Shown here: piece after piece, positions 1-9,882 of the stretch
How the letters are laid out: every line of letters starts with the position of its first letter
Numbering within the stretch: the first letter of the stretch is position 1
Assembly (NCBI RefSeq): GCF_014189535.1
Contig: NZ_CP050307.1
Coordinates: 2,046,001 to 2,110,000 of the forward strand
Origin: Rhizobium lusitanum
Lineage (GTDB): Bacteria > Pseudomonadota > Alphaproteobacteria > Rhizobiales > Rhizobiaceae
Direction of reading: 5' to 3'
DNA length: 64,000 bases
The notes under the pieces: generated by a model
Databases searched by the model: none
Seen by the model: only the letters and a program-made list of their open reading frames with translations
Told to the model about the DNA's origin: nothing
Made by a program: the position numbers and the translations under genes

Positions 1-1
1 G

Positions 2-1645
2 CAGACGGCGATTGCGCGTCACAACGAGCTCCAGCAGCTTTGCCAGGAACTCGATGTCAAATATCTGACGCGTGAGCGCAACGAACATGCCAAGGCTGGA
101 AATCTCAACAATGGCCTTCAACACTCGAGCGGCGACCTGATCGCCGTCTTCGACGCCGACCACGCGCCGGCTCGCGATTTTCTGCTTGAAACCGTTGGCT
201 ATTTTGAAGACGATCCGAAGCTCTTTCTCGTTCAGACGCCGCATTTTTTCATAAATCCCGATCCGCTGGAACGCAATCTGCAGACCTTCGACAACATGCC
301 GAGTGAGAACGAGATGTTCTACGGCATCATCCAGCGCGGCCTGGACAAATGGAATGCAGCCTTCTTCTGCGGTTCAGCGGCGGTGTTGAGCCGTAAGGCA
401 CTCGAATCCCAAAGCGGCTTCAGCGGCATCAGCATCACCGAGGATTGCGAAACGGCACTGGCGCTGCACGGCGCCGGTTGGAACAGCATCTATGTCGACA
501 AGCCGCTCATTGCCGGTTTGCAGCCTGCGACATTCGCGAGCTTCATCGGCCAGCGCAGCCGTTGGGCGCAGGGCATGATGCAAATCCTGCGTTTTCGCTT
601 CCCGTTGCTGAAGCGTGGGCTCACCTTGCCGCAGCGTCTTTGCTACATGTCATCCACGCTTTTCTGGCTTTTTCCCTTCCCGCGCGCCATTTTCCTGTTC
701 GCACCGCTATTCTATCTGTTCTTCGATCTGGAGATCTTCACCGCGTCCGGCAGCGAATTCCTCGCCTATACGCTGGCCTACATGCTCGTGAACTTGATGA
801 TGCAGAACTATCTTTATGGCTCCTTCCGCTGGCCGTGGATTTCGGAACTCTACGAATATGTGCAGATGGTGCATTTGCTGCCTGCCGTCGTTTCGGTGAT
901 CTTCAATCCACGAAAGCCGACCTTCAAGGTCACGGCCAAGGATGAATCGATATCGGTCAGCCGCCTTTCCGAGATCAGCCGTCCCTTCTTCGTCATTTTT
1001 GCGGTGCAGGTCATCGCGCTTGTGATCACGATATATCGCATCTATGCCGAGCCCTATAAGGCGGATGTGACGCTTGTCGTCGGCGGTTGGAACCTCATCA
1101 ATCTGATCTTGGCCGGTTGCGCATTGGGCGTTGTGTCGGAGCGCGGCGAACGATCCTCCTCCCGTCGCATCAGGGTCGATCGCCGCAGCGAACTGGGCGT
1201 CAACGACAAGTGGCATACCGCCTCGATCGAGGATGTTTCAGTCCATGGTGCACGGCTTAACGTGTTCAACAAGGAGCTCGATCCGTTGGTTGTCGGTACG
1301 GAGGCGACACTGCGCTTTCAACCTTATGGTGGCGGCGAGATGCAAACCCTGCCGATCATGGTGCGCAATATCCATCCGTCCGGTGAAATCACGACGATCG
1401 GGTGTCAGTATGTGCCCAAGGGCGCATCGGATCATCGCTTGATCGCGGATCTGGTATTTGCAAATTCCGATCAATGGACGCAATTTCAGAAGGGTCGCCG
1501 CCGCAATCCCGGTATCATTCGCGGGACGATCTGGTTCCTGGGATTGTCGCTGTACCAGACGAGCCGTGGGCTGCTTTATTTCTTCCGTGGCATGCGACCG
1601 GAGCGGGAGGCCCAGCAGCAAAAGGCAAAGGCAGGTAACGGATGA
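2..1645 (+). CDS. bcsA: Cellulose synthase catalytic subunit BcsA (5'-truncated by window edge)
   Basis: Inner-membrane processive glycosyltransferase (GT2) that polymerises UDP-glucose into beta-1,4-glucan and moves the chain across the membrane. The frame is open from base 2, so the N-terminal membrane helices and first part of the GT domain lie upstream of the window. Visible are the DAD-type motif (FDADHAP), the TED motif (ITEDCETA) and the QRSRWAQG product-channel motif, followed by hydrophobic helices. A C-terminal PilZ domain carries the arginine motif (RRIRVDRR) and DVSVHG, the c-di-GMP binding signature, so activity should depend on c-di-GMP. The stop overlaps the bcsB start (ATGA), indicating translational coupling. 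Family assignment is secure. Confidence 0.96.
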   Translation, partial: QTAIARHNELQQLCQELDVKYLTRERNEHAKAGNLNNGLQHSSGDLIAVFDADHAPARDFLLETVGYFEDDPKLFLVQTPHFFINPDPLERNLQTFDNMPSENEMFYGIIQRGLDKWNAAFFCGSAAVLSRKALESQSGFSGISITEDCETALALHGAGWNSIYVDKPLIAGLQPATFASFIGQRSRWAQGMMQILRFRFPLLKRGLTLPQRLCYMSSTLFWLFPFPRAIFLFAPLFYLFFDLEIFTASGSEFLAYTLAYMLVNLMMQNYLYGSFRWPWISELYEYVQMVHLLPAVVSVIFNPRKPTFKVTAKDESISVSRLSEISRPFFVIFAVQVIALVITIYRIYAEPYKADVTLVVGGWNLINLILAGCALGVVSERGERSSSRRIRVDRRSELGVNDKWHTASIEDVSVHGARLNVFNKELDPLVVGTEATLRFQPYGGGEMQTLPIMVRNIHPSGEITTIGCQYVPKGASDHRLIADLVFANSDQWTQFQKGRRRNPGIIRGTIWFLGLSLYQTSRGLLYFFRGMRPEREAQQQKAKAGNG

Positions 1646-3975
1646 AAGCAATCCTTTCAGCTGTCGTTTTGGCAATCGCTGCCGCCACGCTTGCCAACGC
1701 GCAGACACAGCCTTTCGACATGTCGCGGGAACGGCCGCAGACGTCAGCTCCGACCGTGTCGCCGGCAATCATACCTCTGCCGACGCGAACCGTCTCTGCT
1801 CCCAATGAGGCTGCCGCGACATCCGCCAACAGCGATTTCCAGAGATATGTCATACCCTTTGCGAAGTTTCGGCTGGAAGGCGAATATGATCGAAAATCAT
1901 GGTCGATCTACCTGACCCCAGAACAGGCCGCGGCGCCCGCCAAATTCAATTTCGCCTATCAGAATGCCGTGGTCGTCGCGCCCGAAGCATCACAACTGAC
2001 GATCCTTCTCAACAACCGCCCAATCGGCCAGCAGCAAATCGGATCGCCAGACAATCCGTCGACGGTCAGCTTCGACGTTCCACGCGGTCTATTGCAACCC
2101 GGAGCCAATCTGGTGTCGTTCGAGGCGACACAGCGTCATCGCACCGACTGCAATATCCAATCGACTTATGAATTATGGTCCGATATCGACCCTGCCAGAA
2201 CCTATTTAAGCTTTGCTGAAGAGAACGCACAGAAACTGTCGAGTACGGACGCCATCCGTGCCATCGGTGTCGATGGCGCCGGCAAGACGGAATTCAATCT
2301 CGTGGTGCCGGCGCTGGCTCAGCCCGGCACCACGAAGCCCTTGCTAAGACTGACGCAGGGCCTTTCAGTGCTGAGCGGAATGCCGAACGAGACTTTCTCC
2401 TTCAGTACGGATTCTTTGCCGCCACCCGGCCCCGGAAAAATGACGGTTGTCGTCGGTACACCCGCCGAATTGCAACCGTTGTTTCCAACGCCGGCGGCGG
2501 CGCAAAATGCGGCCCTTGCAACATTCGTTCGGGATCCACGTACAGGTTCGACAGTCCTTCTCATCAGCGGGCCGTCTTGGCAGTCCGTTTCGGCAGCAAT
2601 CGATATCGTCGTGTCGCCGACCGACAGGGATCCGGCTATCCGCCGCGACTTGCTGGTGACCCAACGGTGGACCGCCCCTGATGCCCCATTGATCTTTTCG
2701 GACACGGGCCTTTCGTTCTCGCAATTGGGTGTAGAGACAACCGAGTTCTCAGGTCGTCGCTTCCATACCAGCTTCAATGTGGGGATCCCGGCGGACTTCT
2801 ATGCCAATGCCTATGGCGAGGCGACCATCTATCTCGATGCGGCCTATGCCAAGAATGTTCGGCCCGGCAGTCATATCGATATCTATGTCAACGGCAGTAT
2901 TGCCACGACCAAGCCGATTACCTCGGCTGGTGGTGGTATTTTCCGGAAGCTTCCTATTCGCGTGACGATGCGTCACTTCAAACCGGGCCTGAACACCATA
3001 ACATTGGAAGCGATGCTGCTGACCGATGACGACGATGTCTGCGCGCCGGGCACGACGGCCGACAACACCGCACGTTTCGCGCTTTTCAATACAAGTACTT
3101 TTCAGATGCCGGATTTCGCGAGGGTCGCCCAGCGCCCGAATCTCGCGGCTCTGGCGGGCACAGGCTATCCCTACGGTCGCAGCACTACCCCCACGGCCCT
3201 CTTCATCGACCGGACCGATCCCGATACTCTGTCCGCGACGGCAACGCTGTTAGGCCAAATGGCAATGGTCGCGGGACATCCAATCGCAGTTGACCTTATT
3301 GCGTCGCCGGGCAGCGCTGGAGACCGCAACGCGATCTTTATCGGTCCGATCTCGCAGATACCGGCAACGACTTTGTCGCAAATGAACATCGCGGCGGCGA
3401 GCCAGGCATCCTGGCGTCCTCCTTTGCCCGGACAAGGTACCCAGTCGGAAGCTGTCGCCACAGTGGATGAATGGCGCTCGCGAATTGGAGGCGGCATGTT
3501 GCAGCTTCAGATCCAGGCGTTTCAGGACTGGATGCATCGCAACTTCGACATCTCCTGGAGCTCGTTGCAATTCATTCCAGGCGCCGAGGAAATCTTCGCG
3601 CCTTCGAATATCAACAGCTTCATGATTGCCCAGGGAGACGGCGCGACGGCAAATTCGACATGGACGATCGTGACGGCGCCTTCGGCAAAGGATCTGCGAG
3701 CGGGCGCCAACTCCATCACGTCGCTGGGCGAATGGTCACAGATTGCCGGCCATGTTACCGTTTATTCCACCAAGACCGGAAAGATCGACACCGTGCCCGT
3801 AAGCCGCTTCGATTTTGTGACGACGCAACCCTGGTCGTTTACCAACTATCGCCTGATCGCCGCGAACTGGCTTTCAAGCAATATTCTGTCCTACGCGCTA
3901 CTGCTGATCGCCTCCTCGCTGCTGATCGGGATAACGACGGCGGGCATTCTCGCAAAGATCGGCAGGCGCGGATGA
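1642..3975 (+). CDS. bcsB: Cellulose synthase periplasmic regulatory subunit BcsB
   Basis: 777-residue partner of BcsA, annotated in the family as the cyclic-di-GMP-binding regulatory subunit. It guides the nascent glucan through the periplasm and is anchored by a C-terminal helix. The sequence shows a Sec signal peptide (about residues 1-20, cleavage near ANA-QT), a long beta-rich periplasmic body, and a final transmembrane helix around residues 745-770 followed by a basic tail (KIGRRG). Length and architecture match BcsB. ATGA overlaps with bcsA upstream and bcsZ downstream place it in the middle of a tightly coupled bcsABZ operon. The rhizobial name for this gene is celB. Confidence 0.94.
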   Translation: MKAILSAVVLAIAAATLANAQTQPFDMSRERPQTSAPTVSPAIIPLPTRTVSAPNEAAATSANSDFQRYVIPFAKFRLEGEYDRKSWSIYLTPEQAAAPAKFNFAYQNAVVVAPEASQLTILLNNRPIGQQQIGSPDNPSTVSFDVPRGLLQPGANLVSFEATQRHRTDCNIQSTYELWSDIDPARTYLSFAEENAQKLSSTDAIRAIGVDGAGKTEFNLVVPALAQPGTTKPLLRLTQGLSVLSGMPNETFSFSTDSLPPPGPGKMTVVVGTPAELQPLFPTPAAAQNAALATFVRDPRTGSTVLLISGPSWQSVSAAIDIVVSPTDRDPAIRRDLLVTQRWTAPDAPLIFSDTGLSFSQLGVETTEFSGRRFHTSFNVGIPADFYANAYGEATIYLDAAYAKNVRPGSHIDIYVNGSIATTKPITSAGGGIFRKLPIRVTMRHFKPGLNTITLEAMLLTDDDDVCAPGTTADNTARFALFNTSTFQMPDFARVAQRPNLAALAGTGYPYGRSTTPTALFIDRTDPDTLSATATLLGQMAMVAGHPIAVDLIASPGSAGDRNAIFIGPISQIPATTLSQMNIAAASQASWRPPLPGQGTQSEAVATVDEWRSRIGGGMLQLQIQAFQDWMHRNFDISWSSLQFIPGAEEIFAPSNINSFMIAQGDGATANSTWTIVTAPSAKDLRAGANSITSLGEWSQIAGHVTVYSTKTGKIDTVPVSRFDFVTTQPWSFTNYRLIAANWLSSNILSYALLLIASSLLIGITTAGILAKIGRRG

Positions 3976-5021
3976 AACGCTGGCGCATCATGGCCACTAT
4001 AAGCAGCATCGTCTTCCTGGCGATGAGCCAGCAGCTTGCGGCGCAACATGCCCCGATCGATCCGCAGGCCTGGGAGGCCTATAAAGCGAAATTCCTCGAC
4101 GCAAGCGGCCGAATTGTCGACAATGGAAACGGCAACATCAGCCATAGCGAAGGGCAAGGCTATGGTCTGTTGCTCGCCTATCTTTCAAACAATCCCGCCG
4201 ACTTCGAACAGATCTGGTATTTCACGCGAACGGAATTGCTCCTGCGCGATGATGGTCTTACGGCTTGGAAATGGGATCCGGCCACGACACCCCATGTGGC
4301 AGACACCAACAATGCCTCCGATGGCGATATACTGATCGCCTATGCATTGGCGCTGGCGGGATCGGCCTGGAACAAAAAGGATTATCTGAGTGAAGCGTCG
4401 CATATGGCGCAGGCACTGCTTTTACGTGTCGTCATCCATGTCGACGGACGGACGGTTCTCCTTCCTGGCGCCGAAGGCTTTGGAGCCGCTGATCGAGACG
4501 ACGGCCCAGTCGTCAACCCGTCCTACTGGGTTTACGAGGCGCTTCCCGTCATGGCGGTCCTGGCGCCTTCCGAAAATTGGCAAAAGCTGAAGAACGACGG
4601 TCTCTCGCTGCTACGATCCATGCAGTTCGGACCACGAAAATTGCCGGCGGATTGGGTGAGTCTACATGCCAAGCCAAGCCCGGCGGCGGGTTTTGACGCC
4701 GAATTCAGCTATAATTCCATCCGTATCCCGCTTTATCTCGTGCGAGCAGGCATAACGGACAAAGCGCTGCTGATGCGATTGCAGGCGGGCATGACCACCG
4801 ATGGCGACACCCCGGCCACGATCGACCTCACGACGGGCAGACCGAAACAGCCGCTGGCGGAGCCCGGTTATAGAATTGTTAACGATGTTATGGCGTGTGT
4901 GACGAGTGGGACGAAATTACCCGCGTCGGTTCGCCAGTTCGCACCGTCCCTTTATTACCCGTCGACCCTACAATTGCTGGGCCTGGCTTTCATCGAGGAG
5001 AAGCATCCGGAGTGTTTATAA
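3972..5021 (+). CDS. bcsZ: Periplasmic endo-beta-1,4-glucanase BcsZ/CelC (GH8)
   Basis: 349-residue glycoside hydrolase family 8 cellulase that trims or edits nascent cellulose; in rhizobia the homologue CelC2 affects fibril length and root-hair interaction. It has a signal peptide (about residues 1-25, ending QQLAAQ). The likely general acid is Glu60 in SEGQGYG, and the WKWDP and NNASDGD substrate-cleft motifs follow. Around the position where some GH8 members carry a general-base Asp (YDAxR) this protein reads SYNSIRIPLYL, with Asn. Its base may therefore come from elsewhere, as in other GH8 subfamilies. The start overlaps bcsB (ATGA) and its stop overlaps the GTG start of the next gene. 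Confidence 0.93.
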   Translation: MKRWRIMATISSIVFLAMSQQLAAQHAPIDPQAWEAYKAKFLDASGRIVDNGNGNISHSEGQGYGLLLAYLSNNPADFEQIWYFTRTELLLRDDGLTAWKWDPATTPHVADTNNASDGDILIAYALALAGSAWNKKDYLSEASHMAQALLLRVVIHVDGRTVLLPGAEGFGAADRDDGPVVNPSYWVYEALPVMAVLAPSENWQKLKNDGLSLLRSMQFGPRKLPADWVSLHAKPSPAAGFDAEFSYNSIRIPLYLVRAGITDKALLMRLQAGMTTDGDTPATIDLTTGRPKQPLAEPGYRIVNDVMACVTSGTKLPASVRQFAPSLYYPSTLQLLGLAFIEEKHPECL

Positions 5022-7321
5022 AATCCTCTCTGATTACGGTTTCCTTGGCAGTCGCGGCAACAGGAGTTGCCATGACAGTGAGGGACCGTGAGACGATCGA
5101 GGACAAGCTCCGAGTATCAGCGATGCATCATTCCGATATGCCGTCGGGACTAACCTCACGCATCAAACAAGCTGACATGGCGTTCGATGCGTCAGCCGCC
5201 GACATGGGAACTATTGCAGATCGCATCCAAGCGAGCGCTCCTTCCGCGATCTTGCCCAACGCACCGACGGCGATCCAAACCACCACCGACACACCAGCCG
5301 CCGTCGCCCAGGCAGCTCCCCGGTCTGGCGCGCCGCAACCCAACGCGGAACCAAAGGTCGATGAAAGTGCGCTGCGCTATTTCGCCAGTCGTGGCGACAA
5401 GGCGCGGCTTCAAGCCGAGATATCCCGACTTCAGGCGCTTTATCCGAACTGGGTACCGCCCGTCGATCCATTGGCCATACCGCAGAATAGCGACAAGCAA
5501 CTTGAAGCCATGTGGCAGCTTTATTCCGAAGGCCGCTATGCCGAGCTACGCAAGGCGATCACGGATCGGCAGGCTGCGGAATCAGGATGGCAACCGCCTT
5601 CGGATTTGCTCGAACGCCTTGATGTCGCTGAAGCTCGCACGCGCCTGATCAATGCCTCCGATCTCAAGCAATATGCGACCGTCGTCGAGATTGGTGCCAG
5701 CACGCCAAGCCTGCTCACTTGCAGCGACATCGATATTCTATGGCGCGTCGCGGAAGCCTTTATCCGAACGGATCGGGCCAACCGCGGCCAGGACACCTAT
5801 GCCTATATTCTGAGGAATTGTGTCACCCCTCAAGAGAGGCTTGCGACGGCGCAGAAGGCCGCAGCCCTGCTGCCCTACCAACCCATGCAGGATATCCTGG
5901 CGCTCGAGAAGCCGGACGGCAATAGCGGGCGGGAATTCGACAGTATCCGCACCGACCTCGCGCGCCGGTTTGTCGCCGAGGGCAACGACGATCCGAAATT
6001 GGACGTCGCGCCGACTTATCTGGCGGAGGTCGAACGCGTCGGTCAAAGCCAGGGCCTTGCTTCCGACGCCGTTCTTCTCGGCTGGTACTATCTGCGCCGC
6101 CAGAACTATGGCGACGCGGAAAAATGGTTCCGGATCGCCCATGACAAGGGAGATTCGGCTACGGCATCGCAAGGCTTTGCGCTGGTGCTGATTGCCGACG
6201 GCAAGCCCCAGGAGGCTGAGGACGTCATGTATAAATGGCGTCATGTCTCCAAGGACGCGACGGCGACTTACCTTGCGGCGACAGCCAATCTGATGGCGTT
6301 GCAGCCACCGGCCGCTCTTGGCGAGACTGTACTCAGCCGCATCGCCACCGAGGTCATCGCGCAGAAATATGTGCCGACCGCGCAGCAATTTGGCTGGTTT
6401 GCGCGCTCGCTGAACCAACCGCAAACCGCAGTTCGCTGGTTTGAGACGGCGCTCAACTGGAAGCCCGATGACGAACCATCGGCCTATGGGCTGGCCGTTA
6501 CCCGCAATCAGCTGAACGACCGGCAAGGCGTGGCGGAGGTTCAAAGACTTTGGGCGGGACGGTCCGAGCGCATTGCCAGGCTCAACGAGGTCAAGCCACT
6601 GGCTCCGGTCGGCTCCGCAGCGCTGCCCTCGCCAAGCCAGGCAGCGCCGCAAACAGCCGTGGGCTCCTCACAGCCCTTTATCGCACCGCAGGCGAAAGCC
6701 GAGGCCATCGTGACGACAGGCCGCGGCTCCTCCTCGCCGAGTGGATACGGCCAATCCGAAAGGCCGGCTTCGCCTCTACGACGCAGCGCACGCCAGCCCC
6801 GCGGCTGCTCCACGACGATCAATTCCCAGCTTCTCACGCCAGGGGATGCTCTATCGCGCGGCTGGTGTCTGATGGATCTCAACCGCCCGATGGAAGCGAT
6901 TGCAGCCTTCGAAACGGCGATGAACGCTCCGGCCGGCAAGATGCGGGAGGATGCCGCTTACGGGCAAAGTCTTGCCTATCTGCGTGCGGGGCTCACCAAC
7001 AATGCAGCCGTTGCCGCGACCAAGGCGCCGCTCAGCCATCAACGCGCCGCCGAGCTGCAAGTTGCGATACTGGCCAACCGCGCGCTCTCCGCATTCACCG
7101 CCAAGCGCTATCAGGAGACCTTGATCTATCTTGATCAGCGTGCGCAACTCCAGCAGGAGCGGATCGATCTGATGGTGCTTCGCGGCTATTGCTATCTCAA
7201 TCTCAAGATGTATGACGACGCGGAGCGCATCTTCAACGCTGTGGCGGCGACCGGCAACAAGGACGGGAATCGCGGCCTTACCGATTTGCGGCTCGCTCTC
7301 CATCCAGATCATGGCGAATGA
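5012..7321 (+). CDS. TPR-repeat cellulose-operon protein (BcsK-like by position)
   Basis: About 769 residues. The GTG at 5012 is chosen because it overlaps the bcsZ stop and has a GAGGAGAAG ribosome site near 4995-5003; the open frame reaches back further inside bcsZ. The N-terminus (residues 1-22) is a hydrophobic signal-anchor or signal peptide. A Pro/Ala-rich low-complexity segment follows, then many degenerate helical TPR-like repeats (for example GWYYLRRQNYGDAEKWFRIA and GYCYLNLKMYDDAERIF), interrupted by a second Ser/Pro/Ala-rich linker near residues 535-590. It resembles the periplasmic TPR half of BcsC, but no C-terminal beta-barrel porin is visible. A scaffold role in cellulose export is inferred from context. 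Confidence 0.8.
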   Translation: MFIKSSLITVSLAVAATGVAMTVRDRETIEDKLRVSAMHHSDMPSGLTSRIKQADMAFDASAADMGTIADRIQASAPSAILPNAPTAIQTTTDTPAAVAQAAPRSGAPQPNAEPKVDESALRYFASRGDKARLQAEISRLQALYPNWVPPVDPLAIPQNSDKQLEAMWQLYSEGRYAELRKAITDRQAAESGWQPPSDLLERLDVAEARTRLINASDLKQYATVVEIGASTPSLLTCSDIDILWRVAEAFIRTDRANRGQDTYAYILRNCVTPQERLATAQKAAALLPYQPMQDILALEKPDGNSGREFDSIRTDLARRFVAEGNDDPKLDVAPTYLAEVERVGQSQGLASDAVLLGWYYLRRQNYGDAEKWFRIAHDKGDSATASQGFALVLIADGKPQEAEDVMYKWRHVSKDATATYLAATANLMALQPPAALGETVLSRIATEVIAQKYVPTAQQFGWFARSLNQPQTAVRWFETALNWKPDDEPSAYGLAVTRNQLNDRQGVAEVQRLWAGRSERIARLNEVKPLAPVGSAALPSPSQAAPQTAVGSSQPFIAPQAKAEAIVTTGRGSSSPSGYGQSERPASPLRRSARQPRGCSTTINSQLLTPGDALSRGWCLMDLNRPMEAIAAFETAMNAPAGKMREDAAYGQSLAYLRAGLTNNAAVAATKAPLSHQRAAELQVAILANRALSAFTAKRYQETLIYLDQRAQLQQERIDLMVLRGYCYLNLKMYDDAERIFNAVAATGNKDGNRGLTDLRLALHPDHGE

Positions 7322-7341
7322 TCGGGGCAAATTGCCATCGG

Positions 7342-7359
7342 CAGGGCCAAGAGGCCCTG
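7342..7359 (+). terminator. Short GC-rich hairpin after the bcs operon
   Basis: Perfect 7-bp inverted repeat (CAGGGCC / GGCCCTG) with a four-base AAGA loop, 20 bases after the TPR-protein stop. No U-run follows, so it may be a 3'-end stabiliser or a weak terminator rather than a classical intrinsic terminator. Confidence 0.35.
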
Positions 7360-7471
7360 GCGCATGATTTCGATACGCCGGCATTCATGGACTTGCCACT
7401 ATGTTGGAATACGGCAACCATATCATAACGAATCGCAAGCACGATGACACGCTTTACAATAGGCTTCCGGA

Positions 7472-9208
7472 GTGACCCACGCCTCGCCAAAACACGCTGA
7501 AACCGACGGCAACGTCATCAGACTATGGGCGGAACTCGAACATCGCACCAAGGTCACCCCCGCGATTCTTCATTCGATCAATCAGGAAGGTCGGCTGATC
7601 TCGGTCAGCGATGCTTGGCTTGCCAAACTCGGCTATGCGCGTGAAGAGGTCATTGGCAGGCCGTCTTCGGATTTTCTGACGCCGGAATCCCGCATCTATG
7701 CGATCAACGAAGTCTTGCCCGCTTTCTTCAAATCTGGTCGCATCGATGATGCCGAATATCAGATGGTATGCAAAAATGGACGGATTATCGACGTCCTGCT
7801 GTCAGCCGTGCTGGACGATAGCTCCCCTGAAATCGGCAGCGTCTCCCTGGCTGTCGTTACGGACGTGACCGCGCTCAAGACCGTCGAACGGCAGTTGGCG
7901 GCCAACGAGACGCGCTATAGAGGCCTGGTGGAAGACCAATCGGAGCTGATTTCGCTTGCCAGCCCTGAAGGTGATCTACGGTTCGTCAATCATGCCTATG
8001 CGCGTCACTACGGTCTGCAGCCGGATGAAATGATTGGCAGAAGTCTCTTCGATTTCGTGCCGGAAGACAGCCGTGCCGCGGTAGCCGCGCATCTTCAACA
8101 CGTATGCAGTGTCGGTCATAGTGTGGAAGACGAAAATCAGGTCATTCTGCCAAACGGCCAAACCCGCTGGATGGCTTGGAGAAACAGAGCGCTCACCGAC
8201 GCAAACGGACACGTCGTGGCTATTCATTCGGTCGCTCGCGATATTGATGACCGCGTCGCGGCAGAGCAGCGTCTCAAGGAGAGCGAGGCACGCTATCGCC
8301 TGTTGGCGGATCATGGCACCGACATGGTCTTTCAACTCGATCGCGATTTGGTACGCCAGTATGTCTCACCGGCTTGCCGCGAAATTTTGGGTTACGAGCC
8401 GGAGGAGTTGATAGGGAACAAGCCCATGAACTTGGCCCATCCGGACGAGCGCCCGCACGTACTCCTTGCTTTCCAGACATTGCTGGACGGCAGCGTGGAG
8501 CGCCGGTCGGTCATCAATCGTTTTCGCCATCGCGACGGACACTGGATTTGGGTCGAGGCACAGTTAAAGACGCTGAAGGATCCGAAGACAGGAAAACCGA
8601 CGGGAATTATCGGAACGCTGAGAGACGTTTCGGCTCGAAAGGCTATCGAGGACGAGTTGCAAGACGCCAATCGGCGTCTGCAGGCGCTTGCCGAACAGGA
8701 TGGGTTGACCGGCTTGGCCAACCGACGATTTTTCGACAACGCCCTCTTGCGCGAAGCTGGTCGAGCCGGCCAGGACAAGACGAGCCTCGGACTGCTTATG
8801 ATCGACGTCGATTGGTTCAAGGCCTTCAATGATTGCTATGGTCATCCGGCCGGCGACGAATGCCTGAAAAGGATCGGAGCGACGATCCAAAAAATAGTCA
8901 ACAGGCCCGGCGATGTTGCCGCACGTTATGGCGGAGAGGAATTCGCCGCACTGCTGCCAGATACGGACGAGCCGGCAGCCGCGGCGATCGCCGAACAGAT
9001 TCGGCAGGCCGTGCTCGAGCTTGCAATCGAACACAGGGTTAGCCCGAACCAGGTCGCCACCATCAGCGTAGGCGCCGCGGCATTGACGGAAGGGGCGGTC
9101 ACCGAACCTGCAACGCTTCTGCACAATGCCGACCGTGCACTTTATCGCGCCAAAGAAAATGGCCGCAACAAGGTCGCCTGCAGCACGCCGTCTGGAACGA
9201 CAATCTAA
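7472..9208 (+). CDS. PAS-PAS-PAS-GGDEF diguanylate cyclase
   Basis: 578 residues, GTG start after a short purine-rich stretch. Three PAS domains (about residues 25-145, 150-275 and 280-405) are each followed by PAC-like segments such as AVVTDVTALKTVE and ARDIDDRVAAEQ. The GGDEF domain (about 415-570) has an intact active site, YGGEEF. An RPGD inhibitory I-site lies exactly five residues before GGEEF, so c-di-GMP product inhibition is expected. There is no EAL or HD-GYP domain and no transmembrane helix, so it is probably cytosolic and senses an unknown ligand or redox cue. Its place directly after the bcs operon, on the same strand, suggests it activates BcsA through the PilZ domain. That partnership is inferred. 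Confidence 0.93.
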   Translation: MTHASPKHAETDGNVIRLWAELEHRTKVTPAILHSINQEGRLISVSDAWLAKLGYAREEVIGRPSSDFLTPESRIYAINEVLPAFFKSGRIDDAEYQMVCKNGRIIDVLLSAVLDDSSPEIGSVSLAVVTDVTALKTVERQLAANETRYRGLVEDQSELISLASPEGDLRFVNHAYARHYGLQPDEMIGRSLFDFVPEDSRAAVAAHLQHVCSVGHSVEDENQVILPNGQTRWMAWRNRALTDANGHVVAIHSVARDIDDRVAAEQRLKESEARYRLLADHGTDMVFQLDRDLVRQYVSPACREILGYEPEELIGNKPMNLAHPDERPHVLLAFQTLLDGSVERRSVINRFRHRDGHWIWVEAQLKTLKDPKTGKPTGIIGTLRDVSARKAIEDELQDANRRLQALAEQDGLTGLANRRFFDNALLREAGRAGQDKTSLGLLMIDVDWFKAFNDCYGHPAGDECLKRIGATIQKIVNRPGDVAARYGGEEFAALLPDTDEPAAAAIAEQIRQAVLELAIEHRVSPNQVATISVGAAALTEGAVTEPATLLHNADRALYRAKENGRNKVACSTPSGTTI

Positions 9209-9398
9209 TCGGCGCGGCAAGACGGAAGGTTTGCGACAAGAGCTACTCGTCCGGTTGAGGGGCGGAGGTTATTTCGCCTTCCTCGTGGTCTGCAACCCGC
9301 GCCCCGATCAGATCATATCCTGGCCAACGGCTCGGGCGTGGCCGGGAGGTGCCGTCTCCTTAATGACTTCAGTTTGAGACGATGCAGCGGTTCTGCTT

Positions 9399-9882
9399 TC
9401 AAGCAGAGATCGACAAAGAGATTTCGCGCCATGTCGTGATGGCATCGCCGCGAAGATTGCGGTGATCGGCGGGAGTTAGATGCTTTCGATGGAGGAGGAA
9501 GAGGTTGGCGATCTGGTCGTTGGCTGAAACGAAAGACTGGCATTGTCGAGCCGATTTGAACCGCATCATGCGCCGCTCTCGTCGTCGCACAGCCAGGTGA
9601 GAATTCTCCGCTCGATTGTTGAGGCCCTCGGTTGAACCATGTTCAATTTCAGGGATCAACATAGCCGTTGGCATCGACGGCGCGCCACAGCCAGTATTTC
9701 TTTGCCTTGATGGACACGACCATCTCGTCAAGTTGCCATATGTCGGCAAAGTTGTGACTGAACTTCGTGGCCCACTCCGACACGGTTCGAAACGAGACAT
9801 TGATCCCGGCAGGAAAGCGATGGCGCTTGTAGCGGTGTGCGGCAATGTCGGCGGCAAGCTTTGTCATGGACACGAATACCAT
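9399..9882 (-). pseudogene. IS6-family transposase relic
   Basis: Decayed IS6/IS26-type DDE transposase. Reading from 9882 downward, one frame gives the N-terminal RYKRHRFPAG, then an internal deletion of the helix-turn-helix segment, then TVSEWATKF and the catalytic-region motif WQLDEMVVSI...KKYWLWRAVDANGYV. Near 9660 the frame changes and the C-terminal motif NNRAENSH...RRRERRMMRFKSARQ continues to TTWREIS. The stretch between the second Asp and the NNRAE motif is missing. At least two deletions plus a frameshift mean it is inactive. Exact terminal inverted repeats were not identified. The remaining DNA between 9209 and 10168 holds no recognisable gene; 9990-10160 is notably AT-rich. Confidence 0.82.
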
